From Flavobacteriaceae bacterium MAR_2010_188 (GTDB lineage: Bacteria; Bacteroidota; Bacteroidia; Flavobacteriales; Flavobacteriaceae): a stretch of DNA of 64,000 nt. Position numbers and translations under genes: made by a program. Within the stretch, counting starts at the first letter, position 1; every line of letters starts with the position of its first letter. Where the stretch lies: contig LT629302.1 in assembly GCA_900104375.1 (NCBI GenBank), forward strand, positions 2,630,001 through 2,694,000. Direction: 5' to 3'. This document shows, one piece after another, positions 28,263 through 38,280 of this stretch. The notes under the pieces are model-generated. The model saw only the letters and a program-made list of their open reading frames with translations, did not search any database and was not told the origin of the DNA.

Positions 28263-29468
28263 ATGAATAGCCTTTTTAAAAGTACAAATAATAAAGCTCT
28301 TATTGCCCTCGCTATCGGAGGATTTGGAATAGGCATGACCGAGTTTGTGATAATGGGCATTCTACCCGACGTAGCAACAGCCTTAAATATTTCTATCCCC
28401 CAAGCGGGACACTTTATATCTGCCTATGCCTTAGGAGTAGTTATTGGAGCTCCTCTAATTACTGGGATTAGCGGTAGATGGGCAGCCAATAAAGTTTTGC
28501 TTTTCTTGATGCTCTGGTTTACAATCTTTAATTCGCTCTCTGCTTTTGCCGACAATTACGGGTTGTTACTGATAGCTAGATTTCTTTCTGGTCTGCCTCA
28601 TGGTGCTTTCTTCGGAATTGGTGCCGTTGTAGCTGGAAAGCTTGCAAAAGAAGGAAAATCTGGTAAAGCAATATCTATTATGATGGCCGGTTTAACCCTT
28701 TCTAACGTTATTGGTGTTCCCTTAGGAACTTATGTGGGCCATAATTTCCACTGGAGTTACGCATTTTTGATTGTTGGAATAATTGGTATAACCGCGATGA
28801 GCAGTATTTATTTCTGGATGCCGAGCTTAGAAAAATCGTCATCCCGAGGCATGCTCAATGACCTAAAGATTTTCAGGAAACCAAATGTTGTTGCCCTAAT
28901 CTTCCTCACAACCATTGGGACTGGAGGCTTTTTTGCTTGGTACAGTTATATAGCACCTTTAATTACAGAAGTGGCGGGTCATCCTGAAAATGTGGTTAGC
29001 TATGCCATGATAATCACAGGACTGGGAATGGTATGTGGAAACTTCCTTGGTGCTAAACTCAGCGAAATGGTCAGCCCAATTAAGGCAGTTTGTATTTCTT
29101 TGGTTGCAATGTGCATAGCGCTGATCGCTAACACCTATTTGGCCAGTGATAAAACAGCTGTTCTAATGATGACCTTTATTATTGGTACAATTGGTCTTAC
29201 TATTTCTACCCCACTTCAGTTGGCAATCATCAAAGCATCCAAAGGTTCTGAAATGTTGGGCTCTTCCATGAATCAAAGTGCTTTTAATATGGGGAACGCA
29301 TCCGGCGCTTACTTTGCCGGCCTGCCAATTGCAATGGGTTACGGCTATACTTCGGCAGACTGGGTCGGAGCTGGACTTGCCGGTGGCGGTGCACTAATTG
29401 CTATTGGGATTATAATAGTCGGTCGTGGTGTTTTTGAGAAGTCAAAAAAATATGCCTATCACCAATAG
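28263..29468 (+). CDS. MFS transporter (AraJ/YdhP-like)
   Basis: A 401-residue major facilitator with twelve hydrophobic helices. The N-terminus GFGIGMTEFVIMGILPDVA and the GAFFGIGAVVAGKLAKEGKSGKAIS region place it in the DHA1 drug:proton antiporter group near AraJ and YdhP. It likely exports sugars, nucleosides or drugs; the substrate is unknown. It is convergent with the DUF1080 gene, leaving 7 bases between stops. Confidence 0.88.
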   Translation: MNSLFKSTNNKALIALAIGGFGIGMTEFVIMGILPDVATALNISIPQAGHFISAYALGVVIGAPLITGISGRWAANKVLLFLMLWFTIFNSLSAFADNYGLLLIARFLSGLPHGAFFGIGAVVAGKLAKEGKSGKAISIMMAGLTLSNVIGVPLGTYVGHNFHWSYAFLIVGIIGITAMSSIYFWMPSLEKSSSRGMLNDLKIFRKPNVVALIFLTTIGTGGFFAWYSYIAPLITEVAGHPENVVSYAMIITGLGMVCGNFLGAKLSEMVSPIKAVCISLVAMCIALIANTYLASDKTAVLMMTFIIGTIGLTISTPLQLAIIKASKGSEMLGSSMNQSAFNMGNASGAYFAGLPIAMGYGYTSADWVGAGLAGGGALIAIGIIIVGRGVFEKSKKYAYHQ

Positions 29469-29475
29469 GCAACTT

Positions 29476-30159
29476 TTAGTCGAGTTTAGATATCTGCGTT
29501 AGTTTCAGCTTTTTAAATTCAACTTCAGAACCTTCCGCTTGTAAAGCAATATGCCCTTGACTCACAGTAGCATTATACCCATAATTTACCAAATCACCAT
29601 TTAACCACACCTTAATATTGTCCTCAAAGCATTCAATAGTCATAGTATTCCATTCACCCAAAGGTTTTTCAGAATTATCGGTAAGATTCTTAATATTTCT
29701 TTTTTGTCCTTCACCTCCACCCCATTCTTCTTTTGGACCGCGTCTTTCTACCATATTATCAGAAACTATATCTTCGCCGATTACCCAAAAGTCCCCAGCG
29801 TTTCCGTGTTCCATTTGTACTTCGATTGACTTTGGAAACATTTTATATAACATTCTTGGAATTGATGCGTGAACCAAAACCCCACAGTTTCCGGGCTCCT
29901 TAGGAAAGCGGTACTCTACTTCTAGCTTATAATTTTTGTAAACCGCATCGGTAATTAAATGTCCTGGAGGTGTGCCGAGACTTACTAACATACCATCACG
30001 AACCACAAAAGGCGTATTTGTATTTGTATCGTTATCCATAGCGGGTACATCAGAATGCCATCCATCTAGGTTTTTACCGTTGAAAAGACTTGTGCCCGAT
30101 TTGCAGTTTAATAAAGAAAGGGCAAATAAAAAGAGGACTAATTTGGAAATATTTGTCAT
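29476..30159 (-). CDS. DUF1080 (3-keto-disaccharide hydrolase-like) lipoprotein
   Basis: A 227-residue lipoprotein: the signal ends LSLLNC with the lipobox Cys19. The rest is the concanavalin-like DUF1080 domain, starting SLFNGKNLDGWHSD and including YRFPKEPGNCGVLVHA. Family members include 3-keto-glucoside hydrolases, but many are uncharacterised. No sugar-utilisation genes flank it, so the substrate is open. Anchored in a membrane facing the periplasm or outside. Confidence 0.85.
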   Translation of the reverse strand: MTNISKLVLFLFALSLLNCKSGTSLFNGKNLDGWHSDVPAMDNDTNTNTPFVVRDGMLVSLGTPPGHLITDAVYKNYKLEVEYRFPKEPGNCGVLVHASIPRMLYKMFPKSIEVQMEHGNAGDFWVIGEDIVSDNMVERRGPKEEWGGGEGQKRNIKNLTDNSEKPLGEWNTMTIECFEDNIKVWLNGDLVNYGYNATVSQGHIALQAEGSEVEFKKLKLTQISKLD

Positions 30160-30386
30160 AATGATTTTGATTGGAAGAGATTAAGATAAATGATTTTCAC
30201 TTTCTAAGGTTAAAACTCGAAATTAAATTATTTCAAATAGACTAAACCTTTTGCCATCGAGAACGTCTAAAGCGCAACCTAGAGAGTGTTTTTGTTAAAT
30301 CTAAACCAACGTTTATTTTTTTCATCAATTTTAGATTTAGCTTTATAACCAATCAAATTTCTTAAAATAAAATCTTCCGTAGGCCG

Positions 30387-31466
30387 ATGAAGAGCAAATA
30401 CGTTTTTTACATAATATTGGCGTTAGGCCTAACCGCTTTTATAATCTACCGAGTTTCAAAAAATAAATCCGAGAATGAGTCGGCTAAACCCATGGGAGGC
30501 GGAGGAATTACAACGGTTGAAGGTATGGTTGCGGTCCCCGAAGTTTTTTCAGATAATCTTTCATTGTCTGGAACCTTAGAAGCCAACGAACAAGTTGATG
30601 TCCGCAGTGAAATCACAGGTATTGTAGAAAATATAAATTTTATTGAAGGCAGTAAAGTTTCAAAAGGGCAGGTGCTATTACGTATCAACGATTTAGAACT
30701 GAGAGCCCAATTATCCAAATCTGCAACTGCACAACAACTCACGTCAGAAAATGAGAGACGGGCCAGGTTACTCCTAGAAAAACAGGCAATAAGCCAAGAA
30801 GAATACGATATTGCAAGTGCCGATTTTAAAAGTGCCCAAGCCGAGTCCCAACTTATAGCGGCCCAAGTGAGTAAAGCCACAATTAGAGCGCCCTTTTCAG
30901 GTAATATCGGTCTTCGTTATGTTTCCGTTGGTACTTACGTTACTCCTTCTACGCCAATTGCGACCCTGGTGAATACAGACCAGATGAAAATCACATTTTC
31001 CGTACCCGAAAAATATTCTAGTAGAATGAAGTTGAATAGTACCGTAACTTTTACACCTTCCGGTTCTAAGAATGAACGTTCCGCCAAAATTTACGCAATA
31101 GAACCACAAGTAGATATCGCTACTAGAACCCTTAAAATGCGAGCAATCGCAGAAAACACTGAAGGAGATCTTTTTCCCGGGACTTTCGCCAATGTTATCT
31201 TACCCTTAGAAAACGTAGAAGATGCTTTGCTAGTACCTACAGAATCTTTAATACCAATTCAAAATGGGAAAATGATTTTTGTTTCTAGGGACGGTAAAGC
31301 GAAACAGATTGAGGTTGAAACAGGTTCTAGAACGGATAGTTCCATTAGAATTTTATCTGGTGTTAAAGCGGGCGATACCATTTTAACGTCGGGTGTGATG
31401 TCTTTGAAAGATGGTGTCCCAGTTAAAGTTAAATTGGTAGAAAACACTCAAATGCAAGTGGACTGA
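30387..31466 (+). CDS. RND efflux periplasmic adaptor subunit
   Basis: A 359-residue membrane-fusion protein. It has an N-terminal membrane anchor (YVFYIILALGLTAFIIYRV), the first lipoyl half with DVRSEITGIVENINFIEGSKVSKGQVL, a coiled-coil hairpin, then the second lipoyl half and beta-barrel (IRAPFSGNIGLRYVSVGTYV). It joins the inner-membrane pump to the TolC-like channel. Its TGA stop overlaps the pump's ATG by one base, so the two are co-translated. Confidence 0.93.
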   Translation: MKSKYVFYIILALGLTAFIIYRVSKNKSENESAKPMGGGGITTVEGMVAVPEVFSDNLSLSGTLEANEQVDVRSEITGIVENINFIEGSKVSKGQVLLRINDLELRAQLSKSATAQQLTSENERRARLLLEKQAISQEEYDIASADFKSAQAESQLIAAQVSKATIRAPFSGNIGLRYVSVGTYVTPSTPIATLVNTDQMKITFSVPEKYSSRMKLNSTVTFTPSGSKNERSAKIYAIEPQVDIATRTLKMRAIAENTEGDLFPGTFANVILPLENVEDALLVPTESLIPIQNGKMIFVSRDGKAKQIEVETGSRTDSSIRILSGVKAGDTILTSGVMSLKDGVPVKVKLVENTQMQVD

Positions 31467-34400
31467 TGAATTTATCTACCCTAAGTATAAAACGTCCCGT
31501 CCTAACGATTGTAATGAATCTTACAATCGTGCTATTTGGAATTATTGGTTATATGTACCTCGGGATAAGAGAATTTCCTTCTATAGATCCAGCCCAAATC
31601 TCAGTTTCGACAAGTTATTCTGGTGCTAACAGCGATATTATAGAATCCCAAATTACAGAACCTCTAGAAAAATCCATTAACTCCATTGATGGAATTAGAA
31701 ATATAACTTCTTCAAGTAATCAAGGTTCTAGTAGAATCAATATTGAATTTAATCTTGATAAAAATCTAGAATCGGCCGCCAATGATGTGCGAGATAAAGT
31801 ATCACAAGCGGTAAGAAGTCTACCCGAAGATATCGATGCGCCTCCTGTAGTCTCAAAAGCGGATGCAAATTCTGATGCCATTATATCAATGACGGTACAG
31901 AGCGATAACAAGAATGTGTTGGAGCTATCTGATTATGCCGACAATGTTATAGCACCAAGACTACAAACCATTCCCGGCGTTAGTAGCGTGCAGATTTGGG
32001 GGCAGAGAAAATATGCGATGCGATTATGGATAGACCCCATAAAGCTCTCCTCTTACGGAATTACGGTTGCTGAAGTTAGGACTGCCTTACTATCTCAAAA
32101 TGTTGAACTTCCTTCAGGTAAACTTACCGGCGCGAATACCGAATTGACGGTTAAGACCATCGGGAATCTTTCAACTGAAGAAGAATTTAATGACATCATA
32201 ATTGTTTCAGACGGTGGCAAGGTAGTCCGAATGAGCGATATTGGGAAAGCCGTGTTGGAGGCAGAGAATATGGAAACTAAACTCAGCGACAGCGGCCAAC
32301 CAATGATCGCTTTAGCCATTATTCCACAGCCAGGAACTAATTATGTAGACATAGCAGACGAATTCTATAAGGAATATGAAAAACTACAGAAAGATTTACC
32401 GGAAGGCTTCAAACTAAACATTGCCCGAGATAATACCGTGTTCGTTAAGCGGGCAATTACCGAAGTTGTTGAAACACTTGCAATAGCCATTGTACTGGTA
32501 ATTCTAGTAATTTATCTCTTCTTCAGAAATTGGTCTATGGCATTAAGACCGTTAATAGATATCCCAGTCTCCCTCATAGCGACATTCTTTGTGATGTGGC
32601 TATTTGGTTTCAGCATAAATGTTTTGACTTTATTGGCTATAGTACTTGCTACAGGTTTAGTGGTAGACGACGGAATTGTTGTGACCGAAAATATTTATAA
32701 AAAAGTTGAAGAAGGCATGAGCCCCATTGAAGCTGCGATAAAAGGTTCTAAGGAAATTTTCTTCGCGGTAATTTCAATTTCAGTTACTCTAGCCGCAGTT
32801 TTTCTTCCCGTAATTTTTCTTGAAGGGTTTGTAGGACGTTTATTTAGGGAATTTGGGGTTGTTCTCGGCGCGGCCGTATTGATTTCTGCTTTCGTCTCCT
32901 TAACCTTAACGCCTATGTTAAATGCATATCTTATGCGACCTGGGAAGCAAAAGCAATCTAAGTTTTATGAATTTACGGAGAAGTATTTCGTAAAAATGAA
33001 CCTTAGCTACGAGTCCTCTTTAAGCCGCTTTATTTCAAAAAAATGGTTGAGCTACCCCATTATCGTTGGTTGTTTGGTGATTATCGGACTTTTTTATAGT
33101 CTCTTAAAGAAAGAAACTGCGCCCTATGATGATAGAAGTTATATCCGTGCATCCGTAACCGCACCAGAAGGAGCTTCATACGAATATATGGATCGGTTTA
33201 TGACCGAGATGACCAATCTTATAAATGATTCAATTCCAGAGAAAAAAGTTAGTTTGATCATCACCTCTCCGGGTTTTGGCTCATCTTCGGTTAATAGCGG
33301 TAGAGCCGTCATATCATTAGTAGAACCAGAAGACAGAGAAAAATCCCAAGCTCAAATTGCTGAAGATCTAACCCGATGGACCAAGAAATACAATTCTGCT
33401 AGGGTAAATGTTGCCGAATCCCCCACCATATCAGTTAACCGAAGAGGTGGTATGCCCATACAATATATTATACAAGCCCAGAATTTTGAAAAGTTAAAGG
33501 AAAAGATTCCACCTTTTATGGAAGCTGTAGAAAGCGACCCCACTTTTTCTAATAGTGATTTGGATCTAAAATTCAACAAACCCGAAATCTATGTCACCAT
33601 AGACAGAGACAAGGCTAGGAGTTTAGGAGTTTCGGTTTTGGATGTTGCTCAAACGCTTCAACTTTCGTTGAGCGGACAAAGGTTTGGATATTTTATCATG
33701 AATGGCAAACAATACCAAATCATAGGACAGTTCGATAAAAAAGACCGGGACGCGCCGATGGATTTAACATCCATGTTCGTTAAGAATGACAATGGTGACC
33801 TGATACAGATGGATAACCTTGTTTCAACCGCAGAACATAGCAGTCCACCTCAACTTTATCATAATAATCGTTACATGAGCGCTACCGTCTCTGCCGCACT
33901 CGCGCCGGGCAAAAGTATTGGAGATGGCATCGATGCGATGGAAAGCATCAAAGAAAAGGTTTTGGATGATAGCTTTACTACGGATTTAGGTGGTGAATCT
34001 CGTGATTTTGTTGAAAGTAGCAGCAATACCTTGTTCGCTTTTGGGCTGGCACTTGTATTGATATTTTTGATTTTAGCCGCTCAGTTTGAAAGTTTTATAG
34101 ATCCGCTAATTATAATTTCAACCGTACCAATGGCCGTTGCAGGCGCTGTTTTTTCATTGTGGCTTTTTGGTCAGACTTGGAATATCTTCAGCCAAATCGG
34201 GACAATTATGCTTATTGGACTTGTCACAAAAAATGGAATACTTATCGTTGAATTTGCCAATCAACTGCGTGAGGAAGGAATGGCAAAGAAAATGGCCATA
34301 AAAAAAGCTGCCGAATCTAGATTAAGACCAATATTAATGACAAGTTTAACCATTGCCTTGGGTGCACTACCTATCGCCCTTTCTTTAGGGGCTGCTTCAA

Positions 34401-34573
34401 CTAGTAGAATAGGTATGGGAGTTGTAATCATTGGTGGTACAATGTTCTCTTTAATATTAACCCTATTTGTCATTCCTGCTCTTTACCTAATGTGGTCCGG
34501 AGAGAAATCACATAGTCCAGAATTTGATAAAGTGGATATCTATGATGCTCAAGAAACTGCTAAAAGTTTTTAA
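31466..34573 (+). CDS. RND multidrug efflux permease (AcrB/HAE1-type)
   Basis: A 1035-residue pump with twelve membrane helices and two large periplasmic domains. The HAE1 TM4 proton-relay motif is present (ATGLVVDDGIVVTENIYKK), as is the TM4-like second-half segment GLVTKNGILIVEFANQL. Length equals AcrB/MexB. It would expel drugs, dyes or detergents using the proton gradient. Middle gene of adaptor-pump-channel operon; substrate not predictable. Confidence 0.95.
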   Translation: MNLSTLSIKRPVLTIVMNLTIVLFGIIGYMYLGIREFPSIDPAQISVSTSYSGANSDIIESQITEPLEKSINSIDGIRNITSSSNQGSSRINIEFNLDKNLESAANDVRDKVSQAVRSLPEDIDAPPVVSKADANSDAIISMTVQSDNKNVLELSDYADNVIAPRLQTIPGVSSVQIWGQRKYAMRLWIDPIKLSSYGITVAEVRTALLSQNVELPSGKLTGANTELTVKTIGNLSTEEEFNDIIIVSDGGKVVRMSDIGKAVLEAENMETKLSDSGQPMIALAIIPQPGTNYVDIADEFYKEYEKLQKDLPEGFKLNIARDNTVFVKRAITEVVETLAIAIVLVILVIYLFFRNWSMALRPLIDIPVSLIATFFVMWLFGFSINVLTLLAIVLATGLVVDDGIVVTENIYKKVEEGMSPIEAAIKGSKEIFFAVISISVTLAAVFLPVIFLEGFVGRLFREFGVVLGAAVLISAFVSLTLTPMLNAYLMRPGKQKQSKFYEFTEKYFVKMNLSYESSLSRFISKKWLSYPIIVGCLVIIGLFYSLLKKETAPYDDRSYIRASVTAPEGASYEYMDRFMTEMTNLINDSIPEKKVSLIITSPGFGSSSVNSGRAVISLVEPEDREKSQAQIAEDLTRWTKKYNSARVNVAESPTISVNRRGGMPIQYIIQAQNFEKLKEKIPPFMEAVESDPTFSNSDLDLKFNKPEIYVTIDRDKARSLGVSVLDVAQTLQLSLSGQRFGYFIMNGKQYQIIGQFDKKDRDAPMDLTSMFVKNDNGDLIQMDNLVSTAEHSSPPQLYHNNRYMSATVSAALAPGKSIGDGIDAMESIKEKVLDDSFTTDLGGESRDFVESSSNTLFAFGLALVLIFLILAAQFESFIDPLIIISTVPMAVAGAVFSLWLFGQTWNIFSQIGTIMLIGLVTKNGILIVEFANQLREEGMAKKMAIKKAAESRLRPILMTSLTIALGALPIALSLGAASTSRIGMGVVIIGGTMFSLILTLFVIPALYLMWSGEKSHSPEFDKVDIYDAQETAKSF

Positions 34574-35882
34574 TTTCCTAATTCTTATGTTTTTTGCGGT
34601 TATTGCTACCGCACAAGATATAGATCTTCTTACTGTAGAAGAGGCGGTGGCAATTGCATTGGAGAATAATTACCAAATCCAGATTGCAAAGAACCAACTT
34701 GAAATATCCGAACTTTCCATAAGCCCCGGATTTGCCGGAATGCTTCCAAGTATAAATGCTGTAGCCAGCAAATCGAACAACTACCAAAATATTACCCAAG
34801 CCCGCTCAGACGGAACCATTGTTTCACTCGATAATGCGAAGAACAACAATTTGAATTATGGCGTGGAACTCGATTGGACCATTTTTGACGGCCTCAGAAT
34901 GTTTGCTCGGTATGATCAACTTAAAGAAAATAAAAGGCTTGAAGAAACCCAATTAAAGTTTCAAGTTTTGGGTACTGCAAGCCAGGTTATGGCTACCTAT
35001 TTTGATTTGGTGCAACAAAAAAGACAATTAAATTCGCTAGATAGTACCCTCGTTTTGTCGGAATCTAGGGTAGAATTGGCTAATAACAAGTTTAGCATCG
35101 GAAAAGCTTCGAAACTCGAACTTTTAAATGCGCAGGTCGATGAGAACACCGACCGTACATTATATTTTAGACAGCAAGAGATATTTAAGAATACAAAAAC
35201 ACGTTTAAATGAATTAATGGGCCGCGATCTAAAATCGGACTATACAGTACTCGACTTTATTGTGGTGGATGAGAGTTTGCAATTAACGATTTTGGAAGAG
35301 CTCGCAAAATCGCAAAACCCCCAGCTTTTAGCCGAGATTATAAATAAAAGAATTGCAGAATTAGAACTAAAACAAATCAAATCTGGACGTTTACCTCTCA
35401 TTAGCGCACAAAGTGGCTATTTATTCAATGATTCTAATTCTAGTCTGGGTTTTACAACAAACAACCAAGCTAGAGGTTTTAATTTCGGTATTGCGGCATC
35501 GTTAAATCTCTTTGACGGTTTAAATCAAAGTAGAAATGAGCAAATTGCAATTATAAATGTGGATAATTCAAATGTGATAATAGAGCAGCAGACGCAGACC
35601 ATACTTTCACAGATCAATACCGCTTATAATACTTATCTAACCAATTTACGGTTGATGGAATTAGAAGTCATCAACGAATCGATTGCGAAGGAAAATCTCG
35701 AAATCACAATAGAAAAATACCGTATAGGAACTATTCCAACTTTAGAATTCCGCACCGCACAACTAAATTATATTAACTCCGTAGTGCGATCTGCCAGTGC
35801 TGTTTATGAAGCAAAACTTTCAGAAATTAAACTAAAGGAATTATCCGGTAGTCTAAATTTACAGATGCCAATGGATAATTAA
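34542..35882 (+). CDS. TolC-family outer-membrane efflux channel
   Basis: A 446-residue outer-membrane factor with a signal peptide (KVFNFLILMFFAVIATAQ) and the two-fold repeat of coiled-coil OEP domains. It completes the tripartite pump. The frame opens at 34524, but ATG at 34542 (or 34545) gives a normal signal sequence. It overlaps the pump gene by 32 bases, evidence for one transcript. Confidence 0.92.
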   Translation: MMLKKLLKVFNFLILMFFAVIATAQDIDLLTVEEAVAIALENNYQIQIAKNQLEISELSISPGFAGMLPSINAVASKSNNYQNITQARSDGTIVSLDNAKNNNLNYGVELDWTIFDGLRMFARYDQLKENKRLEETQLKFQVLGTASQVMATYFDLVQQKRQLNSLDSTLVLSESRVELANNKFSIGKASKLELLNAQVDENTDRTLYFRQQEIFKNTKTRLNELMGRDLKSDYTVLDFIVVDESLQLTILEELAKSQNPQLLAEIINKRIAELELKQIKSGRLPLISAQSGYLFNDSNSSLGFTTNNQARGFNFGIAASLNLFDGLNQSRNEQIAIINVDNSNVIIEQQTQTILSQINTAYNTYLTNLRLMELEVINESIAKENLEITIEKYRIGTIPTLEFRTAQLNYINSVVRSASAVYEAKLSEIKLKELSGSLNLQMPMDN

Positions 35883-35916
35883 GGGATGTAAAAGAGATTA
35901 AAAATTGCTGAAGATT

Positions 35917-37587
35917 TTAGTTTTTCATTCCGATCGTAGCTTTAAAACCTTTGCCGACATTGGAACTTAGCACAAGCTCTCCATTAATGGACTTTATTCG
36001 TTGTTCTATATTATTTAATCCTGTTCCCTTTTTTAATTGGCAGCCAATTCCATTATCGCTGTAGTTTATAGTTAACATATTTGGTGCAGTTTTAAAAACC
36101 AATAGCACAACTGATGCTTGGCTATGCTTTTTCATATTGATCAATAATTCTTGAAGCACTTTATAAATGGTTGCTTTCTTTATTGCAGACAAGGACTTCC
36201 AGTTGATGTTAGAAATTCCATTTGCGAGAACATTGGTATCTGTGTTATTGTAGCGCAGAATTAAATCGTTCAAATTTTCTTCGTAGTCAAGGTTAGATTC
36301 AACCAAACTATATTCTTTGGAAATGTCTCGGGTTTTAAGGTATAGCTGATCAATATCATCTATAAAATCTTCGTTTATGTTTTCTTGACTTTGAAGTTTG
36401 GTCATTAGATGAAACATTTCATTTGCGACTTCATCATGAACCTTTTTAGAAATTTGTGACTCAACCTTATAGATTTGTTGAAGTTTATCTTTTTTGTGCT
36501 TATTCTTCACAATGAAGTATAAAAAGATAGCAGTTAGCACGATTATGAATACAATCCCGAGAAAGATTAGGTTAATATTCTTTTGTTTTTCAGTTTCTAG
36601 CTCACTTTCTAATGCTTTCCGTTTGTACTCAGAAAAGTCATATTTTAAAAGGGCGAAACTGTTGGAAAGTTCTTGATCGGCCGAAGTGATGCTGTCGTTT
36701 AGTAGTTTATATTCCTTGGCATAAGCATCATCGCTTAGCCCTGCCAAAAGCCCTAGAGCATCATTTTTATAAGAAGCCGAATTTAATGCCTTAGCCAAAT
36801 CATAAGCCTTTACTGCATTTAATCTGGATTCTTCATAATTCCCAATTTTCTTGTAGTATGTTGCTAAATGCGAATAGCTGGTATATATTTTTGAGGTATC
36901 ACCAACTTCTTCTCTGAGTGTTAAGGCATCCTTCATATAAACCAATGCGTTAGCCTTATCGTTATCGATTTTTATAAGACCAAGGTTATCTACAACCAAG
37001 GCCTTAACTAGTTTGTCTTCAATTCGAGGTAAGAGGTTATAAGCCTTTAACAGCTCTTTTTGTGCGGCAAGAGTGTCATTAAACTTTTTATGAATTAGGG
37101 AGATGTTGTTATAGATTACGGCGCTGTCTAAAGAACTCTCTGCGAAGCTGAGGGTTTTCTCATATAGTTCTATGGCCTTTTGCCGGTTGCCCCGCTCAGT
37201 ATAGATTATTCCCAAAATATTATAGAAACTCTTGTTGGAGCCGCTAACAAAAGCAGACATTTCTAAATCTTTTAAGAGGCTAAGAGCTTCCACTGCTAGT
37301 TCTTCGCTATGATTATATTCTCCTTTTTTATATTCTAAGCTTGCCCGATAATAAAGTGCATTGATTGCGGATGCTTTATCTTTTTTAGATTTAGATTCTT
37401 TATAAATTTTATCAAAATAAAACCCCGCTTTTAGAAAGTCTTTTGCATTCTGCGGATTTAATGCCAATCGCGAGTAGTAAGCTAAACTATCATTAGAATT
37501 CTGTCCGAAGGAAATACCAGAAAGGAAACAACAAGCTACATAAAATATGGAGCTAAAAAAAGTTAGGGGCAGCCTTAAGGAATTCAT
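35917..37587 (-). CDS. Periplasmic TPR sensor histidine kinase
   Basis: A 556-residue membrane kinase. A signal peptide is followed by about seven TPR-like repeats (residues ~30-300), one membrane helix (INLIFLGIVFIIVLTAIFLYFIV), an H-box of the NarL-partner type (KKVHDEVANEMFHL) and an HATPase domain with DNGIGCQ and GTGLNNIEQRI. It would phosphorylate a LuxR/NarL-type regulator, yet none is encoded next to it, so it is an orphan here. It converges on the efflux operon, which might hint at its target; this is weak. Confidence 0.88.
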   Translation of the reverse strand: MNSLRLPLTFFSSIFYVACCFLSGISFGQNSNDSLAYYSRLALNPQNAKDFLKAGFYFDKIYKESKSKKDKASAINALYYRASLEYKKGEYNHSEELAVEALSLLKDLEMSAFVSGSNKSFYNILGIIYTERGNRQKAIELYEKTLSFAESSLDSAVIYNNISLIHKKFNDTLAAQKELLKAYNLLPRIEDKLVKALVVDNLGLIKIDNDKANALVYMKDALTLREEVGDTSKIYTSYSHLATYYKKIGNYEESRLNAVKAYDLAKALNSASYKNDALGLLAGLSDDAYAKEYKLLNDSITSADQELSNSFALLKYDFSEYKRKALESELETEKQKNINLIFLGIVFIIVLTAIFLYFIVKNKHKKDKLQQIYKVESQISKKVHDEVANEMFHLMTKLQSQENINEDFIDDIDQLYLKTRDISKEYSLVESNLDYEENLNDLILRYNNTDTNVLANGISNINWKSLSAIKKATIYKVLQELLINMKKHSQASVVLLVFKTAPNMLTINYSDNGIGCQLKKGTGLNNIEQRIKSINGELVLSSNVGKGFKATIGMKN

Positions 37588-37732
37588 TCCCCTAAAATAA
37601 TTGAATAGATGACTTGGGTGGAATTAATTTCGTAAAAATTGAAGCATAGAGATTAATTTCCTTTTTAGAAAGGTGGACATATTTAGGGTGAAGGCATTAA
37701 AGTATGAACGGTTGATTGATTGTTATTAATAA

Positions 37733-37791
37733 AAAAATCCCACTTTTTAAATCGGGTTTTTAATGCCAATCTAAGAAGTGGGTTTTTCAAT
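37733..37791 (-). terminator. Possible terminator of the 46-residue protein gene
   Basis: CCCACTT and AAGTGGG arms enclose a long 34-base loop; on the minus strand the hairpin runs into TTTTTTTATT. The long loop keeps confidence low. Confidence 0.35.
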
Positions 37792-37805
37792 AAATGTATA
37801 GGGAC

Positions 37806-37946
37806 CTATTCTTCCTCTTTGCTCTTATCAGATTTTGAACTACCCTTAGGGTTACTGTCGTTCTTTCTGGTTTCATCTTTCGCAATACCTTTTGCATGTG
37901 GGATTGGATGTTTTCCTTGAGTGTCTTTATAATTTGGATTTTTCAT
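37806..37946 (-). CDS. 46-residue hydrophilic protein
   Basis: A short frame with ATG at 37946 and TAG at 37806-37808. The product starts MKNPNYKDTQGKHPIPHAKG and ends in a run of Lys, Ser and Glu, fully hydrophilic with no cysteine. It has a possible terminator downstream. The KHPIPHAKG-type N-terminus reminds me of short conserved Flavobacteriaceae proteins of unknown role. The antisense 66-codon frame over the same bases looks like its shadow. Confidence 0.55.
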   Translation of the reverse strand: MKNPNYKDTQGKHPIPHAKGIAKDETRKNDSNPKGSSKSDKSKEEE

Positions 37947-38122
37947 GATATATAGTTTTTCCTAAAGTTAGGAATATCTAAGTTATTAGATGGATCAAAT
38001 AACATTCTTTAACAGATTCATGTAAAGATATTACTAGTAATTGTTCAAATTAGTTCGAAAACTTAAGGTTGTTAGTGAAGGAAGATTTACAGAATGTATT
38101 CTTATTTACACTCAAAATAAAG

Positions 38123-38152
38123 AATCCCATATTCATTTCTGAAAATGGGATT
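38123..38152 (-). terminator. Terminator-like hairpin left of attL, possibly the original tRNA-Ser terminator
   Basis: Arms AATCCCAT and ATGGGATT with further weak pairing in the loop; read on the minus strand it is followed by CTTTATTTT. It lies 10 bases beyond the copy of the tRNA 3' end, where a tRNA terminator would have been before insertion. Confidence 0.5.
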
Positions 38153-38161
38153 TCCTTTTGT

Positions 38162-38174
38162 GCAGAGAGGAAGG
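38162..38174 (+). other. attL candidate: 13-bp copy of the tRNA-Ser 3' end
   Basis: GCAGAGAGGAAGG is identical, in the same orientation, to 60344-60356, the 3' end of tRNA-Ser(GGA). The flanks differ on both sides, as expected for a crossover core. Together the two copies bracket 22.2 kb that contains an integrase next to the tRNA end. Confidence 0.6.
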
Positions 38175-38280
38175 AACTCTCCATAATTTTGATTTCTTAG
38201 TGTTTTTAAGGGGGTTGCGGAGGGCTGAATTTGGGGGCTCACCGAATTGGTGCCTATCCAATTTATTTTATCAGTAAATT

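Noticed and set aside
37720-37920. 66-codon plus-strand frame
   Set aside because: Begins in a terminator-like hairpin and lies antisense to the 46-residue frame, which looks much more like a protein.
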